Shown here: positions 1 through 9,500 of the stretch, piece after piece
Layout of the letters: each line of letters starts with the position of its first letter
Numbering within the stretch: the stretch's first letter is position 1
NCBI GenBank assembly: GCA_019233055.1
Contig: JAFAMV010000079.1
Span: 1 to 35,142 of the forward strand
DNA: 35,142 nucleotides
DNA from: Curvibacter sp.
GTDB taxonomy: Bacteria; Pseudomonadota; Gammaproteobacteria; Burkholderiales; Burkholderiaceae_C
Reading direction: 5' to 3'
The notes under the pieces: generated by a model
What the model saw: only the letters and a program-made list of their open reading frames with translations
Database searches by the model: none
What the model was told of the DNA's origin: nothing
Translations under genes and position numbers: made by a program

Positions 1-952
<952 letters not shown>

Positions 953-1396
953 TTAGGGGCTGGCGGGCAAGCCCACCGCAGGCGGCCGGGGGTCGGCCAC
1001 GAAACCGATGCGGCTCAGGCCCGCCTTCTGCGCCAGCCCCAGCACCTCGACCACCCGGCCATAGGGCACCTGGGCATCGGCTCTCAGCTGGACCTCGGTC
1101 TGCGCATCGTCGGCGGCGATCCCGGCCAGTTGCCGCGCCGCCGCCTCGGCCGACAACGGAACTTCGTTGAGGTAGATCTGCCCGGCCGCATCGACGGCCA
1201 GGGACACCGAATGCCCGGCGCGCACCGGCAAAGCGGCATCGGTGTGCGGCAGGTCCAGGCGCAGGCTGCTGGCCAGCAGGGGCGCCGTGATGATCAGGAT
1301 GACCACCAGCACCAGCATGACGTCGACCAGGGGCGTGACGTTGATGTCGCTCATGGGCGCAGCGCCCTGGCTGCGTTCGAGGCGGCCGAAACTCAT
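953..1396 (-). CDS. exbD: ExbD/TolR-family biopolymer transport protein
   Basis: A 147-residue inner-membrane protein with one N-terminal transmembrane helix (about residues 20-42, VDVMLVLVVILIITAPLLA) and a periplasmic domain. The segment DINVTPLVDVMLVLVVILII is the ExbD/TolR signature; its Asp in LVDVML is the proton-relay residue. I start at the ATG at 1396 because the in-frame extension upstream (to 1456) runs into exbB and does not look like this family. It lies 13 bp after exbB. With ExbB it should form a proton-driven motor that energises a TonB- or Tol-type partner. No tonB, tolA or pal is nearby, so the partner is unknown and the ExbD versus TolR label is not settled. Confidence 0.9.
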   Translation of the reverse strand: MSFGRLERSQGAAPMSDINVTPLVDVMLVLVVILIITAPLLASSLRLDLPHTDAALPVRAGHSVSLAVDAAGQIYLNEVPLSAEAAARQLAGIAADDAQTEVQLRADAQVPYGRVVEVLGLAQKAGLSRIGFVADPRPPAVGLPASP

Positions 1397-1409
1397 GCCC
1401 GGCCCCGCC

Positions 1410-2057
1410 TCACGACACCTGCCCCGAGGCGAACAGCTCGCGCAGATCGCGGGCAAAGCCCTCCAGATCCGCCTCGATGCGCCCGATCAGGCGGCCCATG
1501 ACGTTGTAGGCCAGCACGGCGGGAATGGCCACCGCCAGCCCCGCGGCCGTCATCACCAGGGCCTCGCCGACGGGACCTGCCACCTGGTCCAGGGTCAGTG
1601 TCCGCACGCCGCCCAGGGCGGTCAGCGCATGGAAGATGCCCCAGACCGTGCCCAGCAATCCGACAAAGGGGGCGATGGATCCGACGGTGGCCAGCACCAC
1701 CTGCCCCCATTGCAGCCGCAGCAGCACCGCATGCAGGGCATCACGGAGTTGGCGGGTGAGTTGCTGCTCGCGGCCTCCGGCACCGGCCAGCGTCCCGGAG
1801 GCCGCGAGCACGGAGGCCTCGACCAGGGGCCGCACCGAGCGGTCGCGATCAAAGCCCGCCAGGCGCTCCAGGGCGAGCGCCCGCGACGGGGCCTGCCAGA
1901 AGGCCGCCGTGCTGCGCGGCACATCATGCAAGACGCGCCGCAGCAGCCAGCTCTTGCGCAGGATCACCACCCAGCTGCTGATCGACATCAGCAGCAGAAG
2001 CATCACCACGCCACGCGACAGCGCATCGGCGTCCACCAGGGTCTGCAGGCTGCTCAT
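1410..2057 (-). CDS. exbB: ExbB/TolQ/MotA-family proton channel
   Basis: A 215-residue inner-membrane protein with three predicted helices: residues 16-34 (RGVVMLLLLMSISSWVVIL), about 123-150 (VVLATVGSIAPFVGLLGTVWG) and about 163-185 (EALVMTAAGLAVAIPAVLAYN). The GSIAPFVGLLGTVWGI block and the EAL(V)xTAxGLxVAIPAV block are the hallmarks of the ExbB/TolQ channel core. It partners the ExbD encoded 13 bp downstream to conduct protons. The start is 17 bp after the dapB stop, so the two are very probably cotranscribed. It may be TolQ-like rather than ExbB-like; sequence alone does not decide. Confidence 0.92.
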   Translation of the reverse strand: MSSLQTLVDADALSRGVVMLLLLMSISSWVVILRKSWLLRRVLHDVPRSTAAFWQAPSRALALERLAGFDRDRSVRPLVEASVLAASGTLAGAGGREQQLTRQLRDALHAVLLRLQWGQVVLATVGSIAPFVGLLGTVWGIFHALTALGGVRTLTLDQVAGPVGEALVMTAAGLAVAIPAVLAYNVMGRLIGRIEADLEGFARDLRELFASGQVS

Positions 2058-2074
2058 GGGCCGGCGCGCAGGAC

Positions 2075-2887
2075 TCAGTTCAGCCCGAGCACGTCGAACA
2101 TGTCGAACAGGCCCTGGGACTGGCCGGCCAGGAAGCGCACCGCACGCAGGCTCCCCTGCACATAGGTCGCCCGGCTGGACGACTTGTGGGTGATCTCGAT
2201 GCGCTCGCCGATGCCGGCGAACAGCACCGTGTGGTCGCCGACGATGTCGCCCCCGCGCACCGTCGCAAAGCCGATGCTCGAAGGATCACGCTCACCGGTG
2301 ACCCCCTCGCGGGCGTAGACCGCACAGTCCTTGAGGTCGCGGCCCAGGGCCTGGGCCACCACCTCGCCCATCTTCAGCGCGGTGCCCGAAGGGGCGTCGA
2401 CCTTGTGGCGGTGATGGGCTTCGATGATCTCGATGTCGTAGCCGGTGGCCAACGCCCGGGCCGCCATGTCGAGCAATTTGAGGGTGACATTGACGCCGAC
2501 ACTCATGTTGGGCGCCATGACGATGGCGATGTCGCGCGCCGCTGCGGCGATCTCGGCTTTCTGGGCGTCGCTGAAACCGGTGGTGCCGATGACCGCCTTG
2601 ACCCCCAGCTCCCGGCAGACCCGCAGATGCGCCAGAGTCCCTTCGGGCCGGGTGAAGTCGATCAGGACCTCGGCCGGCGACAGGCCCTGGCGCAGGTCGG
2701 CGGTGATGGCCACACCGCTGGCATGGCCCAGAAAACCCGTGGCGTCACTGCCGAGGGCCGGACTGGTGGCGACATCCAGGGCGCCGGCGATGCGGCAATC
2801 GTCGGTGGTCCGGATGGACTCCAGCAACATGCGACCCATGCGGCCCGATGCGCCTGCCACGGCGATTCTGTGCAAACTGGCACTCAT
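2075..2887 (-). CDS. dapB: 4-hydroxy-tetrahydrodipicolinate reductase
   Basis: NAD(P)H-dependent reduction of hydroxy-tetrahydrodipicolinate in the diaminopimelate/lysine pathway, supplying peptidoglycan and lysine; cytoplasmic. The 270-residue length is normal. The N-terminal Rossmann fingerprint is [12 protein letters not shown]. The catalytic and substrate-binding block reads [20 protein letters not shown], with the His pair, Lys and the PSGTA loop intact. The C-terminal [20 protein letters not shown] is also typical. It sits 54 bp after bamE and 17 bp before exbB in one transcription direction. Confidence 0.97.
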   Translation of the reverse strand: MSASLHRIAVAGASGRMGRMLLESIRTTDDCRIAGALDVATSPALGSDATGFLGHASGVAITADLRQGLSPAEVLIDFTRPEGTLAHLRVCRELGVKAVIGTTGFSDAQKAEIAAAARDIAIVMAPNMSVGVNVTLKLLDMAARALATGYDIEIIEAHHRHKVDAPSGTALKMGEVVAQALGRDLKDCAVYAREGVTGERDPSSIGFATVRGGDIVGDHTVLFAGIGERIEITHKSSSRATYVQGSLRAVRFLAGQSQGLFDMFDVLGLN

Positions 2888-2941
2888 CTTCTGTTCATCC
2901 TGTGGTTCGGATCGGCGCCCGGTTGGCGCCCGATCGGTGAC

Positions 2942-3493
2942 TCAACGTGCTGCGGGCTCAAGAGGCGGGTAGGACGCCGACGCCGCCGAGACCGGGGCCG
3001 CACTGCCGCTGTCGCCCGCAGGGGCCGGCACCGGGTATTTGGACAGCTGCGCTTCGCTGGCCTCCAGTTCCGGCACCTTGTGGGAACGGGTGCGCGCATC
3101 GAGCTGCGCCACGAATTCGGCCTCGCTGGGCATCTCGTCGCCGTCGAAACGCTCCAGCGCATCACCCTTGAAATAGACGGTCAGGCGTCGTGCCTGTTCG
3201 GGCACGCCCTGGCGCCGCAAGGTGAAGACGTAGTCCCAGCGATCGGCATGGAACACGCTGACCACCAGCGGCGACCCCAGCACCTCCTTGACCTGCTGAC
3301 GGCTCATGCCGACCTGCAGCGCCTCGACCTGCTCCTTCGACACGAAATTGCCCTGGACCACCTCGATCCTGTAGGGGGTCACGGCATTGGCCAGGCGCTT
3401 GCCGGCCCCATCGAACGAGCTGCAGGCGGCAAGGCCGGCGACCAGCGCCATCAACAGGCTCAGCCGGGCAACACGGATGGGATAGGCAGACAT
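2942..3493 (-). CDS. bamE: Outer-membrane assembly lipoprotein BamE (SmpA/OmlA family)
   Basis: A 183-residue lipoprotein of the Bam beta-barrel assembly complex, anchored at the inner face of the outer membrane. I start at 3493 (MSAYPIRVARLSLLMALVAG), because this gives a signal peptide with a lipobox LAAC and Cys at residue 24; the open frame upstream overlaps fur. The SmpA/OmlA core is visible as YRIEVVQGNFVSKEQVEALQ, GMSRQQVKEVLGSPL and the FHADRWDYVFTL strand. The Ala/Pro/Ser-rich C-terminal tail (about 30 residues) exceeds the E. coli protein and may be disordered. It is divergent from fur, an arrangement I recall from Burkholderiales. Confidence 0.93.
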   Translation of the reverse strand: MSAYPIRVARLSLLMALVAGLAACSSFDGAGKRLANAVTPYRIEVVQGNFVSKEQVEALQVGMSRQQVKEVLGSPLVVSVFHADRWDYVFTLRRQGVPEQARRLTVYFKGDALERFDGDEMPSEAEFVAQLDARTRSHKVPELEASEAQLSKYPVPAPAGDSGSAAPVSAASASYPPLEPAAR

Positions 3494-3578
3494 GGAAGGG
3501 AAGGTAGCGATATGATCGGGCCATTGTAGCGGCAGGGCCTGGCGAAGCGGCCCGGCGCTGCCAGCGGAAAGACTCTTC
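3494..3578. promoter_or_regulatory. bamE-fur divergent promoter region
   Basis: The 85-bp gap must hold both promoters. A TATGAT hexamer at 3511-3516 on the plus strand is a good -10 candidate for fur. TACAAT at 3523-3528 on the minus strand is a candidate for bamE, giving a leader of about 20 nt. Neither has a convincing -35, and I see no clear Fur box. GGAAAG before the fur ATG may serve as ribosome-binding site. Confidence 0.35.
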
Positions 3579-4001
3579 ATGGCGAATATCGAGGAACTGA
3601 AAAACACCGGGCTGAAAGCCACCCTGCCGCGGCTGAAGATCCTGGAGCTCTTTCAGAAGGGCCGCCAGCGTCATATGACGGCCGAAGACGTCTTCCGGGT
3701 GCTGCTCCAGGAACAGTCGGACATCGGCCTGGCCACCGTCTACCGGGTGCTGACCCAGTTCGAGCAGGCCGGCATCCTGAGCCGCAGCCATTTCGAAAGC
3801 GGCAAGGCCGTCTACGAACTCAACGAGGGCCAGCACCACGATCACCTGGTCTGCACCAGTTGCGGCAAGGTCGAAGAGTTCTACGACGCCGAAATCGAAC
3901 GCCGCCAGCAGATGGTGGCCAAGGCCAAGAACTGGCTGCTGCAGGAGCACGCCATGTCGCTCTACGGCCTCTGCGCCAACTGCGTGCAGACCGCCCGCTG
4001 A
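3579..4001 (+). CDS. fur: Ferric uptake regulator Fur
   Basis: Iron-responsive transcriptional repressor, 140 residues, the usual length. The N-terminal winged helix contains [16 protein letters not shown] and the recognition region [20 protein letters not shown]. The dimerisation and metal-binding part has [16 protein letters not shown] with the conserved His cluster and CxxC, and a second CANC pair near the C-terminus (structural zinc). It is divergent from bamE and convergent with hprK (28-bp gap). I call it Fur rather than Zur or PerR from the very close match to betaproteobacterial Fur proteins. Confidence 0.96.
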   Translation: MANIEELKNTGLKATLPRLKILELFQKGRQRHMTAEDVFRVLLQEQSDIGLATVYRVLTQFEQAGILSRSHFESGKAVYELNEGQHHDHLVCTSCGKVEEFYDAEIERRQQMVAKAKNWLLQEHAMSLYGLCANCVQTAR

Positions 4002-4011
4002 CCACCCCGCC

Positions 4012-4029
4012 AGCCGCCAGGCTGCGGCT
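4012..4029. terminator. Possible bidirectional hairpin between fur and hprK
   Basis: AGCCGC (4012-4017) and GCGGCT (4024-4029) form a six-bp stem with the loop CAGGCT in the 28-bp gap between the convergent fur and hprK stops. There is no T-run on either side, so intrinsic termination is doubtful. Confidence 0.25.
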
Positions 4030-4980
4030 TCAGAGGTCGTGTTCCATGGCGCGGCGGTGCCGCTCGACGAATTCCTGGTAGGTATCGATGCCGCGCAACT
4101 GCAGGATGGTGTTGCGCACGGCCGCCTCGACCAGCACCGCGATGTTGCGCCCGGCCACGACCTGGATCACCACCTTGCGCACCGGCACGCCCAGCACGTC
4201 CTGGGTCAGGGGCTCGTAGGGCAGGCGCTCGTAGTCGCGCTCCATGGTCTCCTTGCGCACCAGATGGACGATGAGCTTCAGCCGCATGCGGCGACGCACC
4301 GCCGTCTCGCCGAAGATGGCGCGGATGTCGAGCAGGCCGATGCCCCGCACCTCGAGCAGGTTCTGCAGCAGCTCCGGACAACGCCCTTCGATGGTGGCCT
4401 GGTTGATGCGGAAGAGATCGACCGCATCGTCGGCCACCAGGCCATTGCCACGGGAGATCAACTCCAGCCCGAGCTCGCTCTTGCCCAGGCCCGACTCGCC
4501 GGTGATCATCACGCCGAGGCCCAGGATGTCCATGAACACGCCGTGCATCGAGGTGCGATCGGCGAAATGCTTGGACAGGTAGGCGCGCAGCACATCGATG
4601 ACGAAGGCTGAGGATTCGACCGTCGAGAACATCGGGATCTGGGCGCGCTCGCACATCGACAGCAGGGCGTCGGGGGCCAACTGCCCGTCGGCCAGGATCA
4701 GCACCGGCGGCTCGAGCGTCACGATGCGGGAGATGCGGCGCGCACAATCCTCGGCGGTGGCATTGACCAGGTAGGCGATCTCGCGCTCACCGAGGATCTG
4801 GACCCGATAGGGGTGGATGTAATTGAGGTAGCCGACCAGATCGGCGCCCGAGCGGGCCGCACGCACCACCACCTCGTCAAAACGGCGCTCCGAGGCCCCG
4901 AGTCCGGCGACCCACTCCCACTTCAGGATGGAGCGGAACTCTTCGAACAGGGCGTCGGCGCTGACCGCGGTGGGCTTCAC
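4030..4980 (-). CDS. hprK: HPr kinase/phosphorylase
   Basis: Bifunctional enzyme that phosphorylates and dephosphorylates a seryl residue of HPr. In Proteobacteria it belongs to the regulatory nitrogen-PTS rather than sugar uptake. The P-loop is GESGLGKS, preceded by the conserved His in [11 protein letters not shown] and followed by [11 protein letters not shown]. The [16 protein letters not shown] block is the family signature. I choose the GTG at 4980 (protein begins [16 protein letters not shown], 316 residues) over the ATG at 5034. The longer form would overlap ptsN by 32 bp, its extra 18 residues do not resemble the family, and relatives begin MKPT-. Upstream of either start the ribosome-binding site is poor. 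Co-oriented with ptsN and hpf. Confidence 0.94.
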   Translation of the reverse strand: MKPTAVSADALFEEFRSILKWEWVAGLGASERRFDEVVVRAARSGADLVGYLNYIHPYRVQILGEREIAYLVNATAEDCARRISRIVTLEPPVLILADGQLAPDALLSMCERAQIPMFSTVESSAFVIDVLRAYLSKHFADRTSMHGVFMDILGLGVMITGESGLGKSELGLELISRGNGLVADDAVDLFRINQATIEGRCPELLQNLLEVRGIGLLDIRAIFGETAVRRRMRLKLIVHLVRKETMERDYERLPYEPLTQDVLGVPVRKVVIQVVAGRNIAVLVEAAVRNTILQLRGIDTYQEFVERHRRAMEHDL

Positions 4981-5002
4981 GAGAGGAAACGCAGCGGGAA
5001 GA

Positions 5003-5470
5003 TCAAGCGGCCTGGGTCGACTGCCAGGTGGCAATCATCTGGTGCAGGCCGCCGGCGTCGGTGCAGGCCTTGATGCGCTCCCGGAGGGGCGCATCACTCA
5101 GCAGCTCGGCGATTTCGGAGAGGATTTCAAGGTGCTTCTGCGTCGCGGCCTCAGGCACCAGGAGAAAGATCAGCAAACCGACCGGCTGCTCATCGGGCGC
5201 ATCGAATCCGATCGGATGGGCCAGCTGGAACACCGCCGCCATCGGCGACTTCAGGCCCTTGATGCGGCCGTGCGGAATGGCCACGCCATGCCCCAGACCG
5301 GTGGAGCCCAGCCGTTCACGGGCGAACAGGCTGTCGGTGATCAAGGCGCGGCTCAGACCATGCTGACTTTCGAACAGCAGGCCGGCTTCTTCGAACGCAC
5401 GCTTTTTGCTCGTGGCATCGACGCTCACGAGCACCTGGGCAGGAGGGAGGATGGACGCAAGACGGTTCAT
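5003..5470 (-). CDS. ptsN: Nitrogen-PTS EIIA component PtsN
   Basis: A 155-residue EIIA-Ntr-type phosphocarrier that takes phosphate from NPr and modulates potassium, nitrogen and stress functions by protein contacts. The phosphorylated His lies in [16 protein letters not shown]. The neighbouring [10 protein letters not shown] and the [20 protein letters not shown] segment are typical of the family. It is 22 bp upstream of the chosen hprK start. The translation signal is weak and the candidate promoter is very close to the ATG (see separate entry). Confidence 0.95.
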   Translation of the reverse strand: MNRLASILPPAQVLVSVDATSKKRAFEEAGLLFESQHGLSRALITDSLFARERLGSTGLGHGVAIPHGRIKGLKSPMAAVFQLAHPIGFDAPDEQPVGLLIFLLVPEAATQKHLEILSEIAELLSDAPLRERIKACTDAGGLHQMIATWQSTQAA

Positions 5471-5484
5471 GATTTGTAAGGGCG

Positions 5485-5514
5485 ATTATGCACCGGTCCC
5501 CAAGCTTCGTTGAA
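5485..5514 (-). promoter_or_regulatory. Candidate ptsN promoter
   Basis: On the minus strand TTCAAC (5514-5509), an 18-bp spacer and CATAAT (5490-5485) resemble a sigma-70 promoter. Transcription would begin near 5478, leaving only about 8 nt before the ptsN ATG at 5470. Being downstream of the hpf terminator, this would give ptsN-hprK their own transcript. Confidence 0.35.
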
Positions 5515-5542
5515 AAACCGTCATCGGCTTGCAACTGACATG

Positions 5543-5574
5543 AAAAAAGCCGCTGAATTGCAACAGCGGCTTTT
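5543..5574 (-). terminator. Rho-independent terminator of hpf
   Basis: On the minus strand AAAAGCCGCTG (5574-5564), an 8-nt loop and CAGCGGCTTTT (5555-5545) make a perfect 11-bp stem, and the T-run continues to 5543. It lies 37 bp after the hpf stop and before ptsN, so it should end most hpf transcripts. This is the clearest terminator in the window. Confidence 0.85.
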
Positions 5575-5610
5575 GTACAGCAAAACCCGGCAAAAATGCC
5601 AGTTCCGAGC

Positions 5611-5940
5611 TTACATCAGGCGTTTGGCGGAGTCGTGGTGATGATCCTGCACCCGATCCTTGTGGCGCACCACCTGTCGGTCCAGCTTGTCCATGAGTTC
5701 ATCGACGGCTGCATAGAGGTCTTCATGGGAGCTTTCAGCGAACATGTCGCTGCCCTTGACATGCACATTGCACTCGGCGCGTTGGCGGCGCTGCTTTTCC
5801 TTCTGCTTTTCGACAGTGAGCAAAACCTTCACGTCCACCACCTGGTCGAAATGCCGGGTGATGCGGTCCAGCTTGGTCGTCACGTAGCTGCGCAGGGCGG
5901 GGGTGACTTCGAGGTGATGACCGCTGATCGTCAAGTTCAT
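5611..5940 (-). CDS. hpf: Short ribosome hibernation promoting factor
   Basis: A 109-residue RaiA/HPF-family protein that binds the small ribosomal subunit and promotes ribosome hibernation in slow growth. The start [20 protein letters not shown] and the middle [20 protein letters not shown] match short HPF. The [25 protein letters not shown] helix is the family C-terminal half, and no long-form dimerisation domain is present. A strong AGGAGG (5952-5947) sits 6 nt before the ATG. The leader contains a terminator-like hairpin. In many Proteobacteria rpoN precedes hpf; here a diguanylate cyclase gene does. Confidence 0.94.
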   Translation of the reverse strand: MNLTISGHHLEVTPALRSYVTTKLDRITRHFDQVVDVKVLLTVEKQKEKQRRQRAECNVHVKGSDMFAESSHEDLYAAVDELMDKLDRQVVRHKDRVQDHHHDSAKRLM

Positions 5941-5968
5941 GAGTAGCCTCCTGTTGCACTCAGGGTTG

Positions 5969-5992
5969 AAAAAGCCGCCCGTCCAGGGCGGC
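5969..5992 (-). terminator. Terminator-like hairpin in the hpf leader
   Basis: On the minus strand GCCGCCC (5992-5986), loop TGGAC and GGGCGGC (5980-5974) form a perfect 7-bp GC stem followed by TTTTT (5973-5969). It ends 28 nt upstream of the hpf ATG and 16 nt before the AGGAGG. It may terminate upstream transcription or act as an attenuator of hpf. Confidence 0.55.
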
Positions 5993-6182
5993 CATGCGAA
6001 GCACTATTCCTGTGAAGGTGAGTTCACTATGCCCGGGCGGGGGGGGAAAAGCAATCGCTTTTCATAAAACCGTCACCGAAAAACAGGTGACTCGGGAAAG
6101 CCCTTGGATTCCCCTCAAACTCCGGCGGATGAGCCCTTGACGGGCGCCCGATCTGCCCTCAAATTGGGTGGCTGGCCGGCAC
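5993..6182. other. Non-coding gap between the cyclase and hpf
   Basis: This 190-bp gap should contain the hpf promoter, but I cannot point to a convincing one. It holds a run of eight G (6039-6046; C on the hpf sense strand) and, directly after, AAAAGC-AATC-GCTTTT (6047-6062), a short inverted repeat. No open frame with coding character was seen. Confidence 0.5.
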
Positions 6183-8423
6183 TCAACCCAGCGCGAACTG
6201 GCCCTTGCCGGCCGCCTTGGCCTGGTACATGGCCGCGTCGGCGCGTTTGAGCAGGCTCTGCGCCGTCAACCCCGCCGGCGCGTCCTGTGACGACACGGCC
6301 ACCCCGATGCTCGAGGACAGCACCACCTCGCGCCCGCCGATCAAGGCCGGCCGGCCCAGTTCGTGGATCAGCTTGCGGGCCACCTGTGCCGCCTGGAGCG
6401 CTGGATCCGACAACCCTTCCAGGATCACCGTGAACTCGTCTCCTGCCAGGCGGGCCACGCCGTCGGTCTCCCGGACGCTGTCCAGCAGGGTTCTGGCGAA
6501 ATGCCGCAGCACCGCGTCGCCGAAATCGTGCCCATGCTGGTCGTTGTATCCCTTGAACCCATCGAGGTCCAGGAACAGCAGGGCCAGGCCGACGTGCTGG
6601 CGGCGCGCCCGGGCGAGCGCCTCGCTCAACTGGCGCAGAAAGGCCCGGCGGTTGGGCAGCCCCGTCAGGGCGTCATGACTGGCCTCATGCTTGAGCTGTT
6701 GTTCGAGCAGGTACTGTTCGGTGATGTCCTGGGCGAGAACATAGAAACCATAGGGGGGCCCGTCCATCGCCGTGTCCGGGATCAAGGCGGTGTGCACCCG
6801 CAGCTCACCATCGAGGGTGCGCATGAGGCCCTCGAAGCTCACCGCCCGACCCTCCTGGACCCGCTGCACCTGGGGCTTCATGTCGTCAAAGGCCGCGGCG
6901 CCCACGAAGTCGGGCAGGCTGCGCCCGACGATGGCCTCGGGGGCCACGCCGAACCAGTGCTGATAGCTCAGGTTGTTGAACTGGTAGACCAGGTGTTCAT
7001 CGACATAGGCGACCAGGGCCGGCAGGTTGTCGGCCAGCAGACGCAGACGCGCCCGGCTGGCCACCAGTTCGCGCTCCCGCGCCTTGCGCCCGGTGATGTC
7101 GTGCAGGAAGGCATTCACCCGCAGGCGCCCGCCATGGCGGATCTCACTGAGCGACATCTCGACCGGGAACAGGCGTCCGTCACGGTGCTGGGCCAGCACC
7201 TCGAAGCGCTGCTCGAAACGCTGTCCTGGCCCCACGGACAGGTAGGCCCGGAAAGCGTTCCCGTGCGCCAGCTGCTGTCCCGAGGGCACGATCAGATCCG
7301 ACAGGCTGCGGCCGATGGCCTCCCATGCCGTCCACCCGAACGCCTGCCCCGCAGCCTGGTTCCAGCCGGTGACCCAGCATCGCTCATCGACCTCGACAAA
7401 GGCATCGGTCGCATTGGCCAGAGTGGCCCGGAAATGCTCCTTCTCCTGCTCCAGGGCCTGCTGGGCGGCTTCGCGGCGGAGCACTTCCTGGCTCAGCTCC
7501 GCCGTGCGGGCCTCGACCCGGTGTTCGAGTTCGAGCTGCAGCACCGCCAGGGCCTGCTCGGACGCCTTGCGCACCGAGATGTCCGTGGCCATGAGCAGGA
7601 ACCCGCCATCCAGCCCTTCGAGCCGGCAAAGGCCGAGCAGACACCAGACCAGTCGCCCGTCGGGCCGGCTGAAAAGCACCTCATGCTCGCCCGCTGGCGC
7701 CGCCGCCCCGTCACGCAGGGCGGCCATCGAAGAGGCCAGGGCCTGGGCCTCGCCTCCGAACAAGACGGTGGCCAAGGCAGTTCCCGCCAGATCCTCGGGA
7801 GACCGGCCCAGCATCAAGCCCAACTGCGCATTGGCCCGCAACCAGAGTCCTTCGTCGGTCACCAGGCCCATGCCGATGGTGGCGTGGGCAAAGATCTGTC
7901 CGAACTGGGTTTCGGACAGGCTCGCCCTGCGGGCGGCCTCGATGCCCTGCAGATGCTGCTCGACCAGGGCCGCCAGGTCCTGCAGGTCCTGGCATTGCGC
8001 CGCATCGAAATGGTGAGGCTGGCGGTCCATCAGGCACAAGGTCCCCAGCGCGTGACCGCGGGTCGATCGCACCGGGCAACCGGCATAGAACACCAGCCCC
8101 GACTCGCCCCGCACCGCCGGGTTGTCGGAGAACCGCACATCCAGCCGGGCATCCTCGATCACGAAGACCGCCGGCTGCAGGATCGCATGGGCACAGAAGG
8201 ACAGCGCCCGCGGCATCCGGGCACGCGGCAGGCCGTGGCTGGAGCAGGTCTGCTGCTCGTCGTGCAGCACGAGGTTGACCATGGCCACCGGCACGTCGAA
8301 ATGCCGGGCAGCCAGCCGGGTGATGCGGTCCAGTTCGGGCGAGGACCGCAATTCCAGGCCCCCCAACGCTTCCAACGCCCGCAGGCGGGCGGTTTCGTCA
8401 GCGGGCAGGCCGGGAAATTCCAT
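6183..8423 (-). CDS. Soluble GAF-PAS-PAS-PAS-GGDEF diguanylate cyclase
   Basis: Predicted to make cyclic di-GMP from two GTP; cytoplasmic, as no signal peptide or membrane helix is seen. It has 746 residues from the ATG at 8423 (protein MEFPGLPADETARL), chosen for an upstream AAGGAGAGG; an in-frame ATG at 8465 would add 14 poor residues. Order: GAF about 20-160 (PVAMVNLVLHDEQQT, YAGCPVRSTRGHALGTLCL), PAS about 170-290, a coiled linker, PAS about 325-445, PAS about 460-575, GGDEF about 585-745. The active site reads AGDEF (near 660), a tolerated variant of GGDEF. An RETD product-inhibition site precedes it at the proper five-residue distance. No EAL or HD-GYP domain. The multiple sensor domains suggest input from redox state or small ligands, which I cannot specify. 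Confidence 0.9.
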   Translation of the reverse strand: MEFPGLPADETARLRALEALGGLELRSSPELDRITRLAARHFDVPVAMVNLVLHDEQQTCSSHGLPRARMPRALSFCAHAILQPAVFVIEDARLDVRFSDNPAVRGESGLVFYAGCPVRSTRGHALGTLCLMDRQPHHFDAAQCQDLQDLAALVEQHLQGIEAARRASLSETQFGQIFAHATIGMGLVTDEGLWLRANAQLGLMLGRSPEDLAGTALATVLFGGEAQALASSMAALRDGAAAPAGEHEVLFSRPDGRLVWCLLGLCRLEGLDGGFLLMATDISVRKASEQALAVLQLELEHRVEARTAELSQEVLRREAAQQALEQEKEHFRATLANATDAFVEVDERCWVTGWNQAAGQAFGWTAWEAIGRSLSDLIVPSGQQLAHGNAFRAYLSVGPGQRFEQRFEVLAQHRDGRLFPVEMSLSEIRHGGRLRVNAFLHDITGRKARERELVASRARLRLLADNLPALVAYVDEHLVYQFNNLSYQHWFGVAPEAIVGRSLPDFVGAAAFDDMKPQVQRVQEGRAVSFEGLMRTLDGELRVHTALIPDTAMDGPPYGFYVLAQDITEQYLLEQQLKHEASHDALTGLPNRRAFLRQLSEALARARRQHVGLALLFLDLDGFKGYNDQHGHDFGDAVLRHFARTLLDSVRETDGVARLAGDEFTVILEGLSDPALQAAQVARKLIHELGRPALIGGREVVLSSSIGVAVSSQDAPAGLTAQSLLKRADAAMYQAKAAGKGQFALG

Positions 8424-8528
8424 GAGAACCTCTCCTTGAGCACGGGGCTGGCAGCACTGTAACAAGAGCCACCCGTCTCGACCAGTGCGCGCCGTCCAGA
8501 TGCGGAGACCCGCCCTGTGCCGGCAGCG

Positions 8529-9500
8529 TCAGGGACCGGCCGCAGGCGGATCCGGATACCGCTGGATCCTGTCGAGGAAGTGGGCATCCACGGTGTCGGC
8601 AAACAGTTTCCAGGGGATCGGGATCTCGACGTGGGCCGGCCCCATGCCGTAGTCATACCCCTGCCCGGTGACCGTCAGCGCCCGGGCGCCCAGGGCCCAG
8701 CTGGCCGGGTTCTGCGCATCCCTCAGGGCGCTGCCGTCCGCATTCTCGACCTCATGCTCATCGTGCAGATAGTGCCGGACCTGGGCCGTGATGACCCGCC
8801 GATAGGCCTCGCCCGGAAACAGATCGACCGACCGGATCTGCCCGGGCCGCGACAGCCACCAATGCAGGTGCTGCTCGCTGCTGGCCACCGGGTCCGCCTG
8901 CCGGACCTGCTCGGACAACACCGCGTCCAGGCTGAGGACCTCGGGTGACACATAGTCGATCAGGTAGCGGCGGCGCACCATGACGCGGTCGCAATGCGGC
9001 GCGTCACGACCGCAGGCCGGCACCGGCCTGGGCCCCGTGCCGGCCAGATCATCCGGCAGTTCCTGCCAGACCCGGTCCACCCAATGGTTGTACACGGACG
9101 CGCCGGGCAGCGGGCTGAGCACATAGGGCGGGTGGGCATCGCCGTCCAGGCGCAGCAGGCTCACCGAGTTGACGGTCACCACGGCATGTCGCAAGCGCTC
9201 CAGGCGCCCGCGCAACGCCCCCCGCAGATCCGCTTCGTCCGACAGGGATCCGAGCCAGGCCTGCTGCACGGCCTGCAGGCGCGGGCGGTAGGCCTCGCCG
9301 ACCTCGGTGAGCTGGCGCTGGTACACGTCTTCGATCTGCTGGTCGAGCTGGCGCAAGGCCCCGTCTGCGCACAGGCGTTGCTCGACACGGCTGCCGGTCC
9401 GGCTGCAATCGAGGCCGCCCGCCCAGGCCGCCCGCCCCGCCAGCATCGGCAGCAGGACAAGCAGCAGCCATGGCCGCGCGCGACGAGCAAGGATCGACAT
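8529..9500 (-). CDS. Secreted LprI-like (DUF1311) protein
   Basis: Predicted periplasmic protein of 323 residues from the ATG at 9500, which begins MSILARRARPWLLLVLLPML; the ATG at 9506 adds two residues. A signal peptide likely ends at GRAAWA/GG. The mature N-terminus (LDCSRTGSRVEQRLCADGAL, then RQLDQQIEDVYQRQL) carries the paired Cys and helical pattern of the LprI/DUF1311 lysozyme-inhibitor-like domain. The C-terminal half (strands ending in EIPIPWKLFADTVDAHFLDRI) resembles DUF3298/RsiV-like domains. Two further Cys occur near residue 165 (PACGRDAPHCDR). A lysozyme-binding or lipoprotein-chaperone role is only an inference from the domain family. It is 105 bp upstream of the cyclase on the same strand. 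Confidence 0.72.
   Translation of the reverse strand: MSILARRARPWLLLVLLPMLAGRAAWAGGLDCSRTGSRVEQRLCADGALRQLDQQIEDVYQRQLTEVGEAYRPRLQAVQQAWLGSLSDEADLRGALRGRLERLRHAVVTVNSVSLLRLDGDAHPPYVLSPLPGASVYNHWVDRVWQELPDDLAGTGPRPVPACGRDAPHCDRVMVRRRYLIDYVSPEVLSLDAVLSEQVRQADPVASSEQHLHWWLSRPGQIRSVDLFPGEAYRRVITAQVRHYLHDEHEVENADGSALRDAQNPASWALGARALTVTGQGYDYGMGPAHVEIPIPWKLFADTVDAHFLDRIQRYPDPPAAGP

Noticed and set aside
3494-3578. A Fur box for fur autoregulation
   Set aside because: No match to the GATAATGATAATCATTATC pattern was found in the gap.
6363-8462. 699-codon plus-strand frame antisense to the soluble cyclase
   Set aside because: No recognisable motif, low-complexity composition, and full coverage by a well-supported gene on the other strand.
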